This document shows positions 35,475 to 44,092 of a stretch of DNA of 64,000 nt, piece by piece. Every line of letters begins with the position of its first letter. Position 1 is the stretch's first letter. The position numbers and the translations under genes are program-made. The notes below the pieces were generated by a model that saw only the letters and a program-made list of their open reading frames with translations, did not search any database and was not told the DNA's origin. Source of the stretch: Anaerolineaceae bacterium (GTDB lineage Bacteria; Chloroflexota; Anaerolineae; Aggregatilineales; Phototrophicaceae); contig JACKCG010000006.1 in the NCBI GenBank assembly GCA_020634135.1, positions 242,112 to 306,111 on the forward strand, given 5' to 3'.

Positions 35475-36490
35475 TGGCACCACGTACCAAGAAACTCATC
35501 AACCAGCCCGCCACGATTCTGAGCGACATGCTGGAAGGCTTTGCCGCTGCGTATCCCGATATTGTCCGCTTGACGGATACCGGCCTGATTGTGCGCGCCC
35601 AACCGAAAGCCACCGGCAAAGTCGGGCTGGTGATCGGCAATGGCAGCGGTCACGAACCGGCTATGATCGGCCTGGTGGGGCAGGGCTTGTTTGATGTCAA
35701 CATACCGGGTGAAATCTTCGCCGCGCCGGGGCCGGGTCGAATTCTGGAAGGAATCAAAGCGGCAGATCGTGGCGCGGGCGTGCTGGTCTGTGTATCGCAT
35801 CATGCCGGTGACCTGATGAATGCTGAAATGGCGCTGGAACTCTGCGGGATGGAAGGTATTGAGGCTGTGGAGATGGTCGTCCTCTATGACGATATTTCCA
35901 GCGCACCCAAAGGCCGCGAAGCCGAACGGCGCGGCACTGCCGGACTGTTCTTCACCTGGAAGATGCTGGGCGCGTTTGCCGAAACGGATGCGACGCTGGC
36001 GCAGTGCAAAGCGATGGCGGAAAAAATCCGCGACAATACCCGCACCCTGTCCGTTGCCATCACGCCGGGGACCAATCCCGTATCCGGCGCAGTCATGTTC
36101 CAACTGCCGGATGACGAGATCGAAGTCGGGATGGGTGTACACGGCGAGATTGGGCAGGGACGGCAGAAGCTCGTGTCTGCTGACCAGACGATTGACATCA
36201 TGCTGCCCCCGGTTCTGGAAGACCTGCCGTTTCGAGCTGGCGATGAAGTGCTGGTCTTCCTGAATAACAGCGGCAGTATGACACAGATGGAACTGTTCAT
36301 CCTGTACCGGCGGGTGGCGCAGCGGCTTCAGGAAGCGGGAATCCAGGTCTACAAGACCTACATCGGCCCATACGCCACGACCCAGGAAATGGCGGGTTTC
36401 GCCCTGTCACTGTGCCGGGTAGATGATGAACTTAAGACGCTGTGGGACGCTCCGGCTATCGGGGCAAACGTGAGGATTGTACAGCCATGA
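35474..36490 (+). CDS. dhaK: Dihydroxyacetone kinase-like subunit DhaK
   Basis: The 338-residue protein has the DhaK fold, with LVIGNGSGHEPAMIGLVGQG near residue 57 and the substrate-binding histidine in MGVHGEIGQG (His223), which forms a hemiaminal with the carbonyl of the substrate. With DhaL it phosphorylates dihydroxyacetone or related C3/C4 ketoses. No PTS component DhaM is encoded nearby, so direct ATP use is likely, as in the two-gene tetrulose kinases. ATG 35474 leaves 5 bp after GGAG; ATG 35471 is an equally in-frame alternative. Confidence 0.85.
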   Translation: MAPRTKKLINQPATILSDMLEGFAAAYPDIVRLTDTGLIVRAQPKATGKVGLVIGNGSGHEPAMIGLVGQGLFDVNIPGEIFAAPGPGRILEGIKAADRGAGVLVCVSHHAGDLMNAEMALELCGMEGIEAVEMVVLYDDISSAPKGREAERRGTAGLFFTWKMLGAFAETDATLAQCKAMAEKIRDNTRTLSVAITPGTNPVSGAVMFQLPDDEIEVGMGVHGEIGQGRQKLVSADQTIDIMLPPVLEDLPFRAGDEVLVFLNNSGSMTQMELFILYRRVAQRLQEAGIQVYKTYIGPYATTQEMAGFALSLCRVDDELKTLWDAPAIGANVRIVQP

Positions 36491-37116
36491 CGATCACAAC
36501 CCAGGATTTGCGCGGCATGATTACGGCCATCAGTGCCACGATTTCTGTAAATATATCCATGCTGAACACGCTCGATTCGCAGTTAGGCGACGGCGATCAT
36601 GGCACGACCATCAGTGCCGGATTCGCGGCGGCGGCGGAACAGATAGCGGCGGCGGATTCTCCTTTTGACGTGCTGCGCCTGACCGGCATGACGCTCATGA
36701 ATCGGATGGGCGGTTCGTCCGGCGCGTTATTTGGTACGTTATTTGTGCAGGCTGCCATGTCGGTTAAGGAGGCGGAAACGGTCTCGCTCAAGCAGTTCGC
36801 GGCCCTGTGGCAGGCCGGGGGCGATGGCGTGATGAAGCGCGGCAAGGCTGCCCCCGGAGACAAAACGATGGTTGATGCGCTTTCCCCGGCGGTTACGGCC
36901 TTACATCAGGCTGCCGAAAAGGGCGAAACGGTGGAGCAGGCCTTACAGGCCGCCGCAGCAGCAGCGGAGCAGGGCGCGAAAAATACAGCGGAAATGACAG
37001 CGCGATACGGGCGGGCACAATATGTCGGCGAACGCGCTATCGGGCATGTGGACGCGGGCGCACAGTCTGTCGCTCTGATGTTTTCTGCCATGTACAACTA
37101 CTGGAAGGGTAAATAG
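36487..37116 (+). CDS. dhaL: Dihydroxyacetone kinase-like subunit DhaL
   Basis: The 209-residue nucleotide-binding subunit carries the magnesium-ADP motif LGDGDHGTT near residue 31, GSSGALFGTLF near residue 76, and PGDKTMVDAL near residue 118. ATG 36487 overlaps the DhaK stop (ATGA), as expected for subunits made in equal amounts. It supplies ATP to the DhaK-bound substrate. Confidence 0.88.
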   Translation: MTITTQDLRGMITAISATISVNISMLNTLDSQLGDGDHGTTISAGFAAAAEQIAAADSPFDVLRLTGMTLMNRMGGSSGALFGTLFVQAAMSVKEAETVSLKQFAALWQAGGDGVMKRGKAAPGDKTMVDALSPAVTALHQAAEKGETVEQALQAAAAAAEQGAKNTAEMTARYGRAQYVGERAIGHVDAGAQSVALMFSAMYNYWKGK

Positions 37117-37126
37117 GGTAAATAAG

Positions 37127-38575
37127 ATGGCGAAGCATAAGCTGCGGGTTGCGTATGTCGGGCTGTCCCTGCCGGCCTATTTTGCAGAGCGACTGGATTA
37201 CCGTAAGCGCAGTATTGACGGGCTGCGAAAGCTCGCCGGGGAATGGGACTTCGTGTTCGTGCCGGATGAAACCATCGTTGCCAGTGAGGCCGACGCCTTA
37301 CAGGTCGCCAACCGTCTCAAAGACCAGCATATTGATTTCCTGTTGATCCAGAATACATCAATCAGCATCGGTGACCAGCTGCTGCCGCTGGTGGATGTTG
37401 CCCCGCGCATTGGTTTATGGTCGCTGCCCGATCCATCGCTGGAAGGAGAAGTGCAGCTTCACGCGCTGGTTGCCCTCAATGAGCACGCCAGTATTCTCAA
37501 GCGGTATCTGCGCCACCGGGACATCCCGTTCAAGTGGTTCTACGATCACGTTGATTCGGAGATGTTCATGCGCCGCTTCAGCATTACCGTCCGGGCGCTG
37601 ACGGCAGTGAAAAATATGGAGAACGCCCGCGTTGGCTGGATCGGCGGGGTATCACCCGGTTTCCACAACATGCTGGTGGATCCACGTCGCTTGAATGAAC
37701 GGCTTGGTGTGCGGGTCGGTGAACATGAAATGGCGGAACTGGTGCGCCGGGCGGAAGCTCAACAACCCGCCACCGTCGCTGCCACCGCGAAGGCCATGCG
37801 TTCCGCCGCCGTCGCTGTGACCGTCAGTTCAGATGTGGCATTTGAACGGGTGACGCGCGTCTACCTGGCGCTCAAGGAAATGACACAAGAACACGGTTAT
37901 GATGCCCTGGCCGTACAGTGCTGGTCGAAAATCCAGGAACTATACCGGATTGTCCCGTGTATGGCGTATAGCTGGTTGGGCAGTGAGGACGGTATCGCCG
38001 TGTCCTGCGAAGGTGACCTGCAGGGCGCTATCAGCATGTATCTCCTGAACGTGCTAAATGGCAGCAGCCAGTCGTCAACGCTGCTGGACATGGCAGCGCT
38101 CGATCCCCGGACACGCAGCATGATGATGTTCCATTGCGGGGTGACGCCGCGCCACTTTGCCAATGATGACGGCATTAAGTGGGTGGATCATGTCATGCTT
38201 GGTCGCCATTCGGGTGACGCCCCCTATGGTGTCGCCGGTGATCTGATTTTTGCGCCGCAGGAGGATACGACCATCACGTATCTGGGTGACGACGGTTCCA
38301 GCGTGTTGGTGCTGCGTGCCAGCATCATTGAGCATGAACTCAAGGGTTTTGACGGCACACGGGGCTGGTTTGATCGTTTTGAACTCAATAAGGCGGTTAT
38401 CGAACCCTGGGATTTAATCAATACGCTGACCGTGCGCGGGCATGAACACCATTTCGCAGTCGGGATTGGCGATGTGACCGACGAACTGATGGAATTCGCT
38501 GCCTGGAAAAAGCTGCGCCTCGTTGAGCGAGTCCCTTATGCCGACTATCTTCAGCTTGACGGCGTAAACGTATGA
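37127..38575 (+). CDS. L-fucose/L-arabinose isomerase-like protein
   Basis: The 482-residue protein has the fucose-isomerase/arabinose-isomerase superfamily layout. It begins with LRVAYVGLSLPAYFA, has a central region with WFYDHVDSE, and a C-terminal catalytic region with SEDGIAVSCEGDLQGAISMYLL near residue 285 and FHCGVTPRHF near residue 327 (metal-ligand type Glu, Asp and His). The family interconverts aldoses and ketoses, but many members of this branch have unknown substrates. It overlaps the transporter gene that follows by 4 bp. Confidence 0.75.
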   Translation: MAKHKLRVAYVGLSLPAYFAERLDYRKRSIDGLRKLAGEWDFVFVPDETIVASEADALQVANRLKDQHIDFLLIQNTSISIGDQLLPLVDVAPRIGLWSLPDPSLEGEVQLHALVALNEHASILKRYLRHRDIPFKWFYDHVDSEMFMRRFSITVRALTAVKNMENARVGWIGGVSPGFHNMLVDPRRLNERLGVRVGEHEMAELVRRAEAQQPATVAATAKAMRSAAVAVTVSSDVAFERVTRVYLALKEMTQEHGYDALAVQCWSKIQELYRIVPCMAYSWLGSEDGIAVSCEGDLQGAISMYLLNVLNGSSQSSTLLDMAALDPRTRSMMMFHCGVTPRHFANDDGIKWVDHVMLGRHSGDAPYGVAGDLIFAPQEDTTITYLGDDGSSVLVLRASIIEHELKGFDGTRGWFDRFELNKAVIEPWDLINTLTVRGHEHHFAVGIGDVTDELMEFAAWKKLRLVERVPYADYLQLDGVNV

Positions 38576-39783
38576 TGGGGTCTTCCCGCCCTGATGTCCC
38601 TGGCGAGACACTCTCCTCGCAGCAGGTCACAAACGTGGCGATTATGTGGGGGATATACGCGGCCTTTTATCTGGGTCGTTTGAATCTTAGCCCGGCGCTG
38701 CCCGCGATTGCTGAGTCGCTGAAGATCGGCCTGGGGGAAGTGGGTATCCTCGGCAACGTTTTTTTCTGGTGCTACGCCGCCGGGCAGATTATCAATGGGC
38801 AGCTTGGCAGCCTGGTCAGGCCGCACCGGGTTGTGCTCGCCGGTTTGCTGTTGGTCGCCGCCGCCAATGTCGGCTTCGCCTTGCAGTCATCCCTGGGCAT
38901 GATGATCGTGTTGTGGGGCGTGAATGGCTTCGCGCAGTCAATGGGATGGGGGCCGATGCTGCGTATTCTGTCCTCGCATATCACAGGCGGCCAGAAGCGC
39001 CGTATTTCGACGTTTTTCTCAATGAGTTTTCAGGTCGGGACGTCGGTTGCGTGGGGGCTGTCGGCGCTGTTGATCGCCCTGGGTGGTTTTCGCCTGGCGT
39101 TCATCGTGCCGGGGGTAATCCTGTTAGGCGTTGCGCTCTTCTGGCGCTCAACCGGACTGGATTCCGGGCGCGAAAGTGCCGTCCGCCAGCAGTCCAGCCT
39201 GACCGCCATATTCACAGACATCCGGCGGCTTTTCCCGGCGCTGCTGATTGCGGCCTCCACCGGGTTCGTATACATCGGGTTTCTCATCTGGCTGCCGACC
39301 TTCATCCAGAGCAGTGACTTTCTGCCGGATACGATCAACAGCATGTTGACCGCTCTGATACCGCTGGTGGGCATACCGGGTATGCTGCTTTCCGGGCGGC
39401 TCCTGGCGCGGCAGTCGAACATATTCATGACGCTTGTTCAGGTGCTGCTGGGATTGTTCATCTGCCTGTGGATTGGCAGCGCGACCTCGGCATGGATTCA
39501 GTTTGTCGCGCTGCTGGGAGCGGTGATGCTGGCAAGCGGGATAGCGGCGCTATCGCTTACGAGCATACCGATGCTGCTCGTTTCCCAGGAGCGCGTGTCC
39601 TCTGCTGGCGGGCTAATAACCGCCGTATGGAGCATCGCCGGTGGCCTGGCGGGGACAGTGGTAGGCTCATTGGCGGAGCGTTCCGGTTGGACGGCAGTCT
39701 TTTACCTGTGGATGGCCTGTACGCTGGCTGCCATTACCGTAGCTTTGATGACATGGATGAAAAACAGACAATCCCGACTATAA
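38572..39783 (+). CDS. Major facilitator superfamily transporter
   Basis: The 403-residue membrane protein has about twelve hydrophobic segments. The N-terminal half contains GRLNLSPALPAIAESLKIG, resembling the glycerol-3-phosphate/organophosphate antiporter (OPA) branch, and a conserved loop GQLGSLVRPHRV between segments 2 and 3. It may import or export an intermediate of the pathway alongside the ABC importer. The start overlaps the isomerase stop (ATGA). Confidence 0.82.
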   Translation: MMGSSRPDVPGETLSSQQVTNVAIMWGIYAAFYLGRLNLSPALPAIAESLKIGLGEVGILGNVFFWCYAAGQIINGQLGSLVRPHRVVLAGLLLVAAANVGFALQSSLGMMIVLWGVNGFAQSMGWGPMLRILSSHITGGQKRRISTFFSMSFQVGTSVAWGLSALLIALGGFRLAFIVPGVILLGVALFWRSTGLDSGRESAVRQQSSLTAIFTDIRRLFPALLIAASTGFVYIGFLIWLPTFIQSSDFLPDTINSMLTALIPLVGIPGMLLSGRLLARQSNIFMTLVQVLLGLFICLWIGSATSAWIQFVALLGAVMLASGIAALSLTSIPMLLVSQERVSSAGGLITAVWSIAGGLAGTVVGSLAERSGWTAVFYLWMACTLAAITVALMTWMKNRQSRL

Positions 39784-39795
39784 GGAAGAATCAAA

Positions 39796-40995
39796 ATGGA
39801 AAACGCACCTTTATCCGGAATCCGCGTGATTGACCAGACTCAGGCTCTGGCCGGGCCATACTGCGGGATGATGCTCGGTGATCTTGGCGCGGATGTCATC
39901 AAAATAGAACGCCCCGGCATTGGCGACCAGTCACGGCAGTGGGGGCCGCCCTATATTCAGGATCAGAGCACCTATTATCTGGCTGTGAATCGGAATAAGC
40001 GGGGCATTGCGCTGGATATTGCCGCCGATGAGGGGCAGGCTATTCTGCGCCAACTGGTGGAATCCGCCGATGTGTTCATCACCAATATCGCTACCCGCCG
40101 TTCACTACAGAAATACGGGATGGATTATGACACGCTCGGCAAACTCAACCCGCGCCTGATCTATGCATCTATCAGCGGATACGGGCGAACCGGCCCGCGT
40201 GCTGACCAGCCGGGTTATGATCTGGTGGCGCAGGCCGAATCGGGCACAATGTCACTCACGGGCGAAGTCAATGGCGCCCCCATGCGTTTTCTGAGTCCCA
40301 TCGCGGATTTGACGTGCGGTTTGTTCACCTTAATCGGCATACTCTCCGCACTCTATGCCCGGCAGCAGACCGGTAAGGGGCAGTTCCTCGATCAATCGCT
40401 TCAGGAAGGGCAGATCACCTGGTTGGATAACTATGCCGGTGAATACTTCGCAACGGGTAAGAATCCCCAGCGCATGGGCAACCGGCATCCGCAGATTACA
40501 CCCTATGAAGCGGTTCAGGGGTCTGATGGTGATTGGTTCATTCTGGGGGTGGGGTCAGATAACGTCTGGCAGTCTTTCTGCAAGCTGGTGGGGCGGGATG
40601 ACCTGGCGACGGATTCACGCTTTGTTGAGAATGCCAGCCGCGTTAAGCACCATGAAACTTTAATGCCGATTGTCCGGGAGATTATCAGGACCCGCCCGGC
40701 GGGCGAGTGGCTGTCTGAACTGCGGGCATCCGGTGTTCCTGCCGGGCGCATCAATACGATTGACCAGGCGCTCAGTGATGAACACCTGATCGAGCGCGGG
40801 ATGATCGTCCAATTGGAACATCCTATGCTCGGTATGGTGAAATCCATCGCTACGCCGATACATCTGTCAGACACGCCATTGGTTTACAGAATGCCGCCTC
40901 CCAGACTGGGCGAGCATACCGCCGATGTACTGCATGAGCTGCATTACGATACGGCACAGATTCAGAGGCTGAAAGATCAGGGGGTCGTTATGTAA
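39796..40995 (+). CDS. CaiB/BaiF-family CoA-transferase
   Basis: The 399-residue class III CoA-transferase starts with the family sequence LSGIRVIDQTQALAGPYCGMMLGDLGADVIKIE. It has NRNKRGIALDI near residue 60 and the catalytic Asp in SPIADLTCGLF near residue 170. It moves CoA between carboxylic acids without free intermediates. In the operon it could activate the acid formed by the aldehyde dehydrogenase, feeding the thiolase-like/DUF35 step. AAGGAAG precedes the ATG. It is the last gene of the second operon. Confidence 0.9.
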   Translation: MENAPLSGIRVIDQTQALAGPYCGMMLGDLGADVIKIERPGIGDQSRQWGPPYIQDQSTYYLAVNRNKRGIALDIAADEGQAILRQLVESADVFITNIATRRSLQKYGMDYDTLGKLNPRLIYASISGYGRTGPRADQPGYDLVAQAESGTMSLTGEVNGAPMRFLSPIADLTCGLFTLIGILSALYARQQTGKGQFLDQSLQEGQITWLDNYAGEYFATGKNPQRMGNRHPQITPYEAVQGSDGDWFILGVGSDNVWQSFCKLVGRDDLATDSRFVENASRVKHHETLMPIVREIIRTRPAGEWLSELRASGVPAGRINTIDQALSDEHLIERGMIVQLEHPMLGMVKSIATPIHLSDTPLVYRMPPPRLGEHTADVLHELHYDTAQIQRLKDQGVVM

Positions 40996-41112
40996 GCGGC
41001 CTTAGCGCGTTGCAGTCGCCATCAATGGTGTATGGCCCAATATACGGCTTCCCCTGAATGGGCTTCAGGCGCGACGTTCCCACAGCCCTGCTGCCAAACG
41101 TCAGCCTAAAGG

Positions 41113-41154
41113 GTGATAATTATCACTTTACATAATCCCATTAAAGACTATATT
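41113..41154 (+). promoter_or_regulatory. Candidate promoter and operator of the radical SAM cluster
   Basis: GTGATAATTATCAC at 41113-41126 is a perfect 14-bp palindrome abutting TTTACA (41127-41132), which is followed after 16 bp by TATATT (41149-41154). The arrangement suits a regulated promoter facing the radical SAM gene at 41324. The leader of about 165 nt contains a short CGGG/CCCG stem followed by eight T residues (41235-41258) that could act as a weak attenuator. Nothing else was recognised in the 328-bp gap. Confidence 0.5.
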
Positions 41155-41323
41155 TAATGAAGTGAGGAGCACTCCCGGCAATAGATTGGGATGTGTTGTG
41201 TTTGTGTCTCACTGTGTTCGTGTGTGAATGACCCCGGGTGTAATGTCCCGTTTTTTTTCGGCCTTGCTTGTTGCAGTTCAAAAATAACCACTTTTTATTT
41301 GTGAGCTATAAGGAAAACCGATA

Positions 41324-42697
41324 TTGTCTTTTGCAAATGTTTTTTCTATACCAATAGGCAATAAGGTTTTACTGTATGCTCCCCTGCACCAGTTCACAGC
41401 GCTAGTCAATCAGGCAGCGCTGTTTAGTATCCGCGACAGCCTGCAAAGATCCCAATTACCTCCGCCTGTCCTGCAACCTGTTGTTGACCAACTACTCAGG
41501 CAGCCAGTCCCACCCTCAAAGCGTACCGGCCCTCTGGATAGCCCGGTATTCCTGGGTATTATCCCTACTCGTGGCTGCAACATGGCCTGTGCCTACTGTG
41601 ATTTTGCTGCTCTCAAGCAAGACAGCCCGATTATGAGCTTACCTACCGCGCGTCAGGCGGTTGATGCCTATTTTGAAATACTGCGCGGCGCTGCAACCAC
41701 CCAGGCGGATATACATTTTTTCGGTGGCGAACCGTTTTTCGCGGATCAAGTGATCCATTTTGTGGTTAGCTACGCGAATATGCGCGCAGAAGAATACGGA
41801 ATGACGGTCAATTTCGAGGCCACCACCAACGGCTTATACAGCGCCAACCGCTGCCGCTGGATTGCCGAACATTTCAGCACGATTGTGCTCTCACTGGATG
41901 GCACACCGGATATTCAAGACCGTCATCGCCCTGGCATCAACGGCGCCCCACTATCCGACATCATTATTCGGAATGCGAAAATCCTCTCGGAAGGGCCGGT
42001 TGAACTGGTTATCCGTGCCTGTGTGACTGCTGAAACAGTAGTGCGCCTGCCAGCGATTGCGGAGTGGATCAGCCAGGAATTCCGCCCCAGCACTGTGTGC
42101 TTTGAAACCCTGAGTCTGTCACACGTCGCAGCGGATATTGCTTTCGCGCCGCCCGATCCCTGGGAATTTGCGACCTATTTCGATCAGGCTGCCCGCATCC
42201 TGCATGAATCCGGCATCGAAACGGTGATTTCCACTGCTGACCTATATGCCCCTCGGGTAAGTTTTTGCCCAGTCGGCAAGGACGCCCTGATTGTATCGCC
42301 CGATGGGGCGGTAGATACCTGTTATCTGCTTCAGAAAGACTGGGAAAGCAGCGGATTAAACCTGCGATTAGGGTGGCTTCGTGAGTCAGGTTTCGAATTA
42401 TCACCCGTCGCCATTCAACATGCCCGTGACCTCAATGTGGACACCCGCCCATTGTGCGCCGATTGTTTTTGCCGGTTCTCCTGTGCCGGGGGGTGTCATG
42501 TGAATCATGATACATCCAGACCACCCGGCGGGTACGATGATCTGTGCATCCAGACACGCCTGATTACTGTTACCCGACTGCTGCGACAGATCGGGCAGGA
42601 TTCGCTGGCGGACACCTGGCTTGCTGACCGTGCCGCAGCGGAAACTGCTGTCTGGCAGCCGAATGATCGCCTGCTGTGCCCGGAGGTTGCCTCGTGA
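41324..42697 (+). CDS. Radical SAM/SPASM peptide-modifying enzyme 1
   Basis: The 457-residue protein has a 78-residue N-terminal domain (with VLLYAPLHQFTALVN), then the radical SAM core with the 4Fe-4S motif CNMACAYC (Cys85, 89, 92), and a SPASM-like C-terminus. That C-terminus has Cys315, Cys333 and the cluster 378-391 (CADCFCRFSCAGGC), which should hold auxiliary iron-sulfur clusters. This is the layout of enzymes that install thioether, C-C or epimerised bonds in ribosomal peptides. The start is TTG 41324 with AGGA about 9 bp upstream. The next gene begins in its stop codon (GTGA), so a PqqD-like partner is coupled to it. Confidence 0.88.
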   Translation: MSFANVFSIPIGNKVLLYAPLHQFTALVNQAALFSIRDSLQRSQLPPPVLQPVVDQLLRQPVPPSKRTGPLDSPVFLGIIPTRGCNMACAYCDFAALKQDSPIMSLPTARQAVDAYFEILRGAATTQADIHFFGGEPFFADQVIHFVVSYANMRAEEYGMTVNFEATTNGLYSANRCRWIAEHFSTIVLSLDGTPDIQDRHRPGINGAPLSDIIIRNAKILSEGPVELVIRACVTAETVVRLPAIAEWISQEFRPSTVCFETLSLSHVAADIAFAPPDPWEFATYFDQAARILHESGIETVISTADLYAPRVSFCPVGKDALIVSPDGAVDTCYLLQKDWESSGLNLRLGWLRESGFELSPVAIQHARDLNVDTRPLCADCFCRFSCAGGCHVNHDTSRPPGGYDDLCIQTRLITVTRLLRQIGQDSLADTWLADRAAAETAVWQPNDRLLCPEVAS

Positions 42698-42990
42698 ACC
42701 GGCTCAGCGACCAGGCTACGCTTGTCACCCCACAGCATGTACGCTGGGTCAATGACAGGAGCGGCGTGATTATCATTGATGACCAGTGAGGTCGCGTCTT
42801 CAGCCTGCACGGAGTGGAGGCGGCAGTCTGGTCATGGCTTACGCTGGCTTACCCGTACCCCAAATTGGTCTCTACACTGGCAGAACTGCTCAATGTGTCC
42901 GAGACCGAAGCGCAAGCTAATCTAAGAGCATTGCTTCAGGGTTGGCAAACTGCCAGCTTGCTGCAGGTTCAGGAGATTGACAATGGCTAA
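42694..42990 (+). pseudogene. PqqD-like leader-binding protein with in-frame TGA
   Basis: The frame from GTG 42694 (overlapping the previous stop) to TAA 42988 encodes 98 codons matching the PqqD/RRE winged-helix pattern: VIIIDDQ, then GRVFSLHGVEAAVWSWL, then LVSTLAELLNVS and ANLRALLQGWQ. Codon 32 (42787-42789) is TGA. The family position is usually Arg, Lys or Ser, and CGA to TGA would be a single C-to-T change. No convincing selenocysteine element follows. Either the gene is inactivated, TGA is read through, or the base is a sequencing error. PqqD-like proteins present the leader of a precursor to a radical SAM enzyme. Confidence 0.7.
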
Positions 42991-44002
42991 TATTGTGATC
43001 TCCGAAGTGTGTAACCTGAAGTGCCCGTACTGTTTTGCGAGCCAATTCCTGGAAAACGCCCGCACGCACACCGAGTCCGTCTTTATCTCCCTTGAGGATT
43101 TTGAAGCCCGGCTGGATTTTCTGGATGCTTCCGGCATTCATGAAGTCCGTTTGATTGGCGGCGAACCAACGCTCCATCCGCGCTTCACCGGGTTGGTAGA
43201 ACGGGCACGCGAACGCGGCAAGTCTATTGTGGTCTTCTCACACGGGTTGATGTCAGAACGGGCGCTGGCCTGTCTGGAGTCTCTCCCACCCGGCGAATGC
43301 ACAGTCCTGGTGAATATCAACGCTACCCGCCAGGTTGACCAGCCGGATGAGCGGGAAATGACGCAGCGCCGGGCAACCATCGCGCGGCTCGGTCAGCGTG
43401 TGCAGCTTGGATTCAACGTTTATTCGACACGTTTCGATCTGGACTTCCTGATACCACTCATTGAGGAGACTGGCTGCCAGCGTGCTATCCGTGTTGGACT
43501 GGCGCAGCCCATTCTGGATGGGAAAAACGCCTATCTGCACCCGAAACAATACCCGATTGTCGCCAGGCGGCTGGTCAGGTTTGCCCGGAACGCTATGGCA
43601 CAGGGCATTCGACTGGATTTTGACTGTGGATTTGTGCGCTGCATGTTTTCTGAGGACGATCTGAATGTTCTGGAACAGGCTGGCACGCTGTTCGAGGCAC
43701 GCTGCAATCCAATTCTCGATCTTGCTATCACCGGCGAAGCGATTCACTGCTTCCCCCTGACCGGGAAAGTGGCACTTCCCGCAGGTTCAGGGATGGATGC
43801 GGGGCAGATGCGTGAACAACTCTCGCGGCAGACGCGCATCTATCGCAGCGCAGGAATTTACAAAGAGTGTTCGACCTGTCTTCATAAACAGAATGGTGTG
43901 TGCAGCGGAGGATGCCTGGCGGTGACGCTGCGACGTTTTCAACATTCGGCTATCCGGTTGGATGTGCCGGCTTCAATCTTGTCTATCCCCGGCCAGGAGT
44001 AG
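42983..44002 (+). CDS. Short radical SAM enzyme 2
   Basis: The 339-residue protein begins almost directly with the cluster motif CNLKCPYC (Cys10, 14, 17) and so lacks the N-terminal domain of its neighbours. The core includes RLIGGEPTLHPRF near residue 53 (the GGEP SAM motif). The C-terminus holds CSTCLHKQNGVCSGGC, a reduced SPASM or twitch-like auxiliary cluster site. ATG 42983 follows AGGAG by 7 bp and overlaps the PqqD-like gene; TTG 42977 is a weaker alternative. It probably uses one of the cluster's leader-binding proteins in trans. Confidence 0.85.
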   Translation: MANIVISEVCNLKCPYCFASQFLENARTHTESVFISLEDFEARLDFLDASGIHEVRLIGGEPTLHPRFTGLVERARERGKSIVVFSHGLMSERALACLESLPPGECTVLVNINATRQVDQPDEREMTQRRATIARLGQRVQLGFNVYSTRFDLDFLIPLIEETGCQRAIRVGLAQPILDGKNAYLHPKQYPIVARRLVRFARNAMAQGIRLDFDCGFVRCMFSEDDLNVLEQAGTLFEARCNPILDLAITGEAIHCFPLTGKVALPAGSGMDAGQMREQLSRQTRIYRSAGIYKECSTCLHKQNGVCSGGCLAVTLRRFQHSAIRLDVPASILSIPGQE

Positions 44003-44034
44003 GCCATTTCACCGCGCTGATTATTCGGTTAGAA

Positions 44035-44052
44035 GCGTCCCGATGGGGACGC
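44035..44052 (+). other. Stem-loop ahead of the precursor gene
   Basis: GCGTCCC at 44035-44041 pairs perfectly with GGGACGC at 44046-44052 around GATG. It lies 40 bp before the substrate gene and has no T-tract, so a processing or stability role is likely. Confidence 0.5.
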
Positions 44053-44092
44053 CCTAGTGCAGTTCTCGTCATCATTGAAAGGATTTGAGGTT

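Noticed and set aside
41235..41258. Intrinsic terminator of the second catabolic operon
   Set aside because: The stem before the eight T residues has only four pairs and lies about 240 bp after the last gene, so a strong terminator cannot be claimed; it is mentioned only as a possible weak attenuator.
42787..42830. Selenocysteine reading of the TGA in the PqqD-like gene
   Set aside because: The family has no redox residue at this position, and the downstream sequence offers only a 4-bp GCCT/AGGC pairing, not a convincing bacterial SECIS hairpin.
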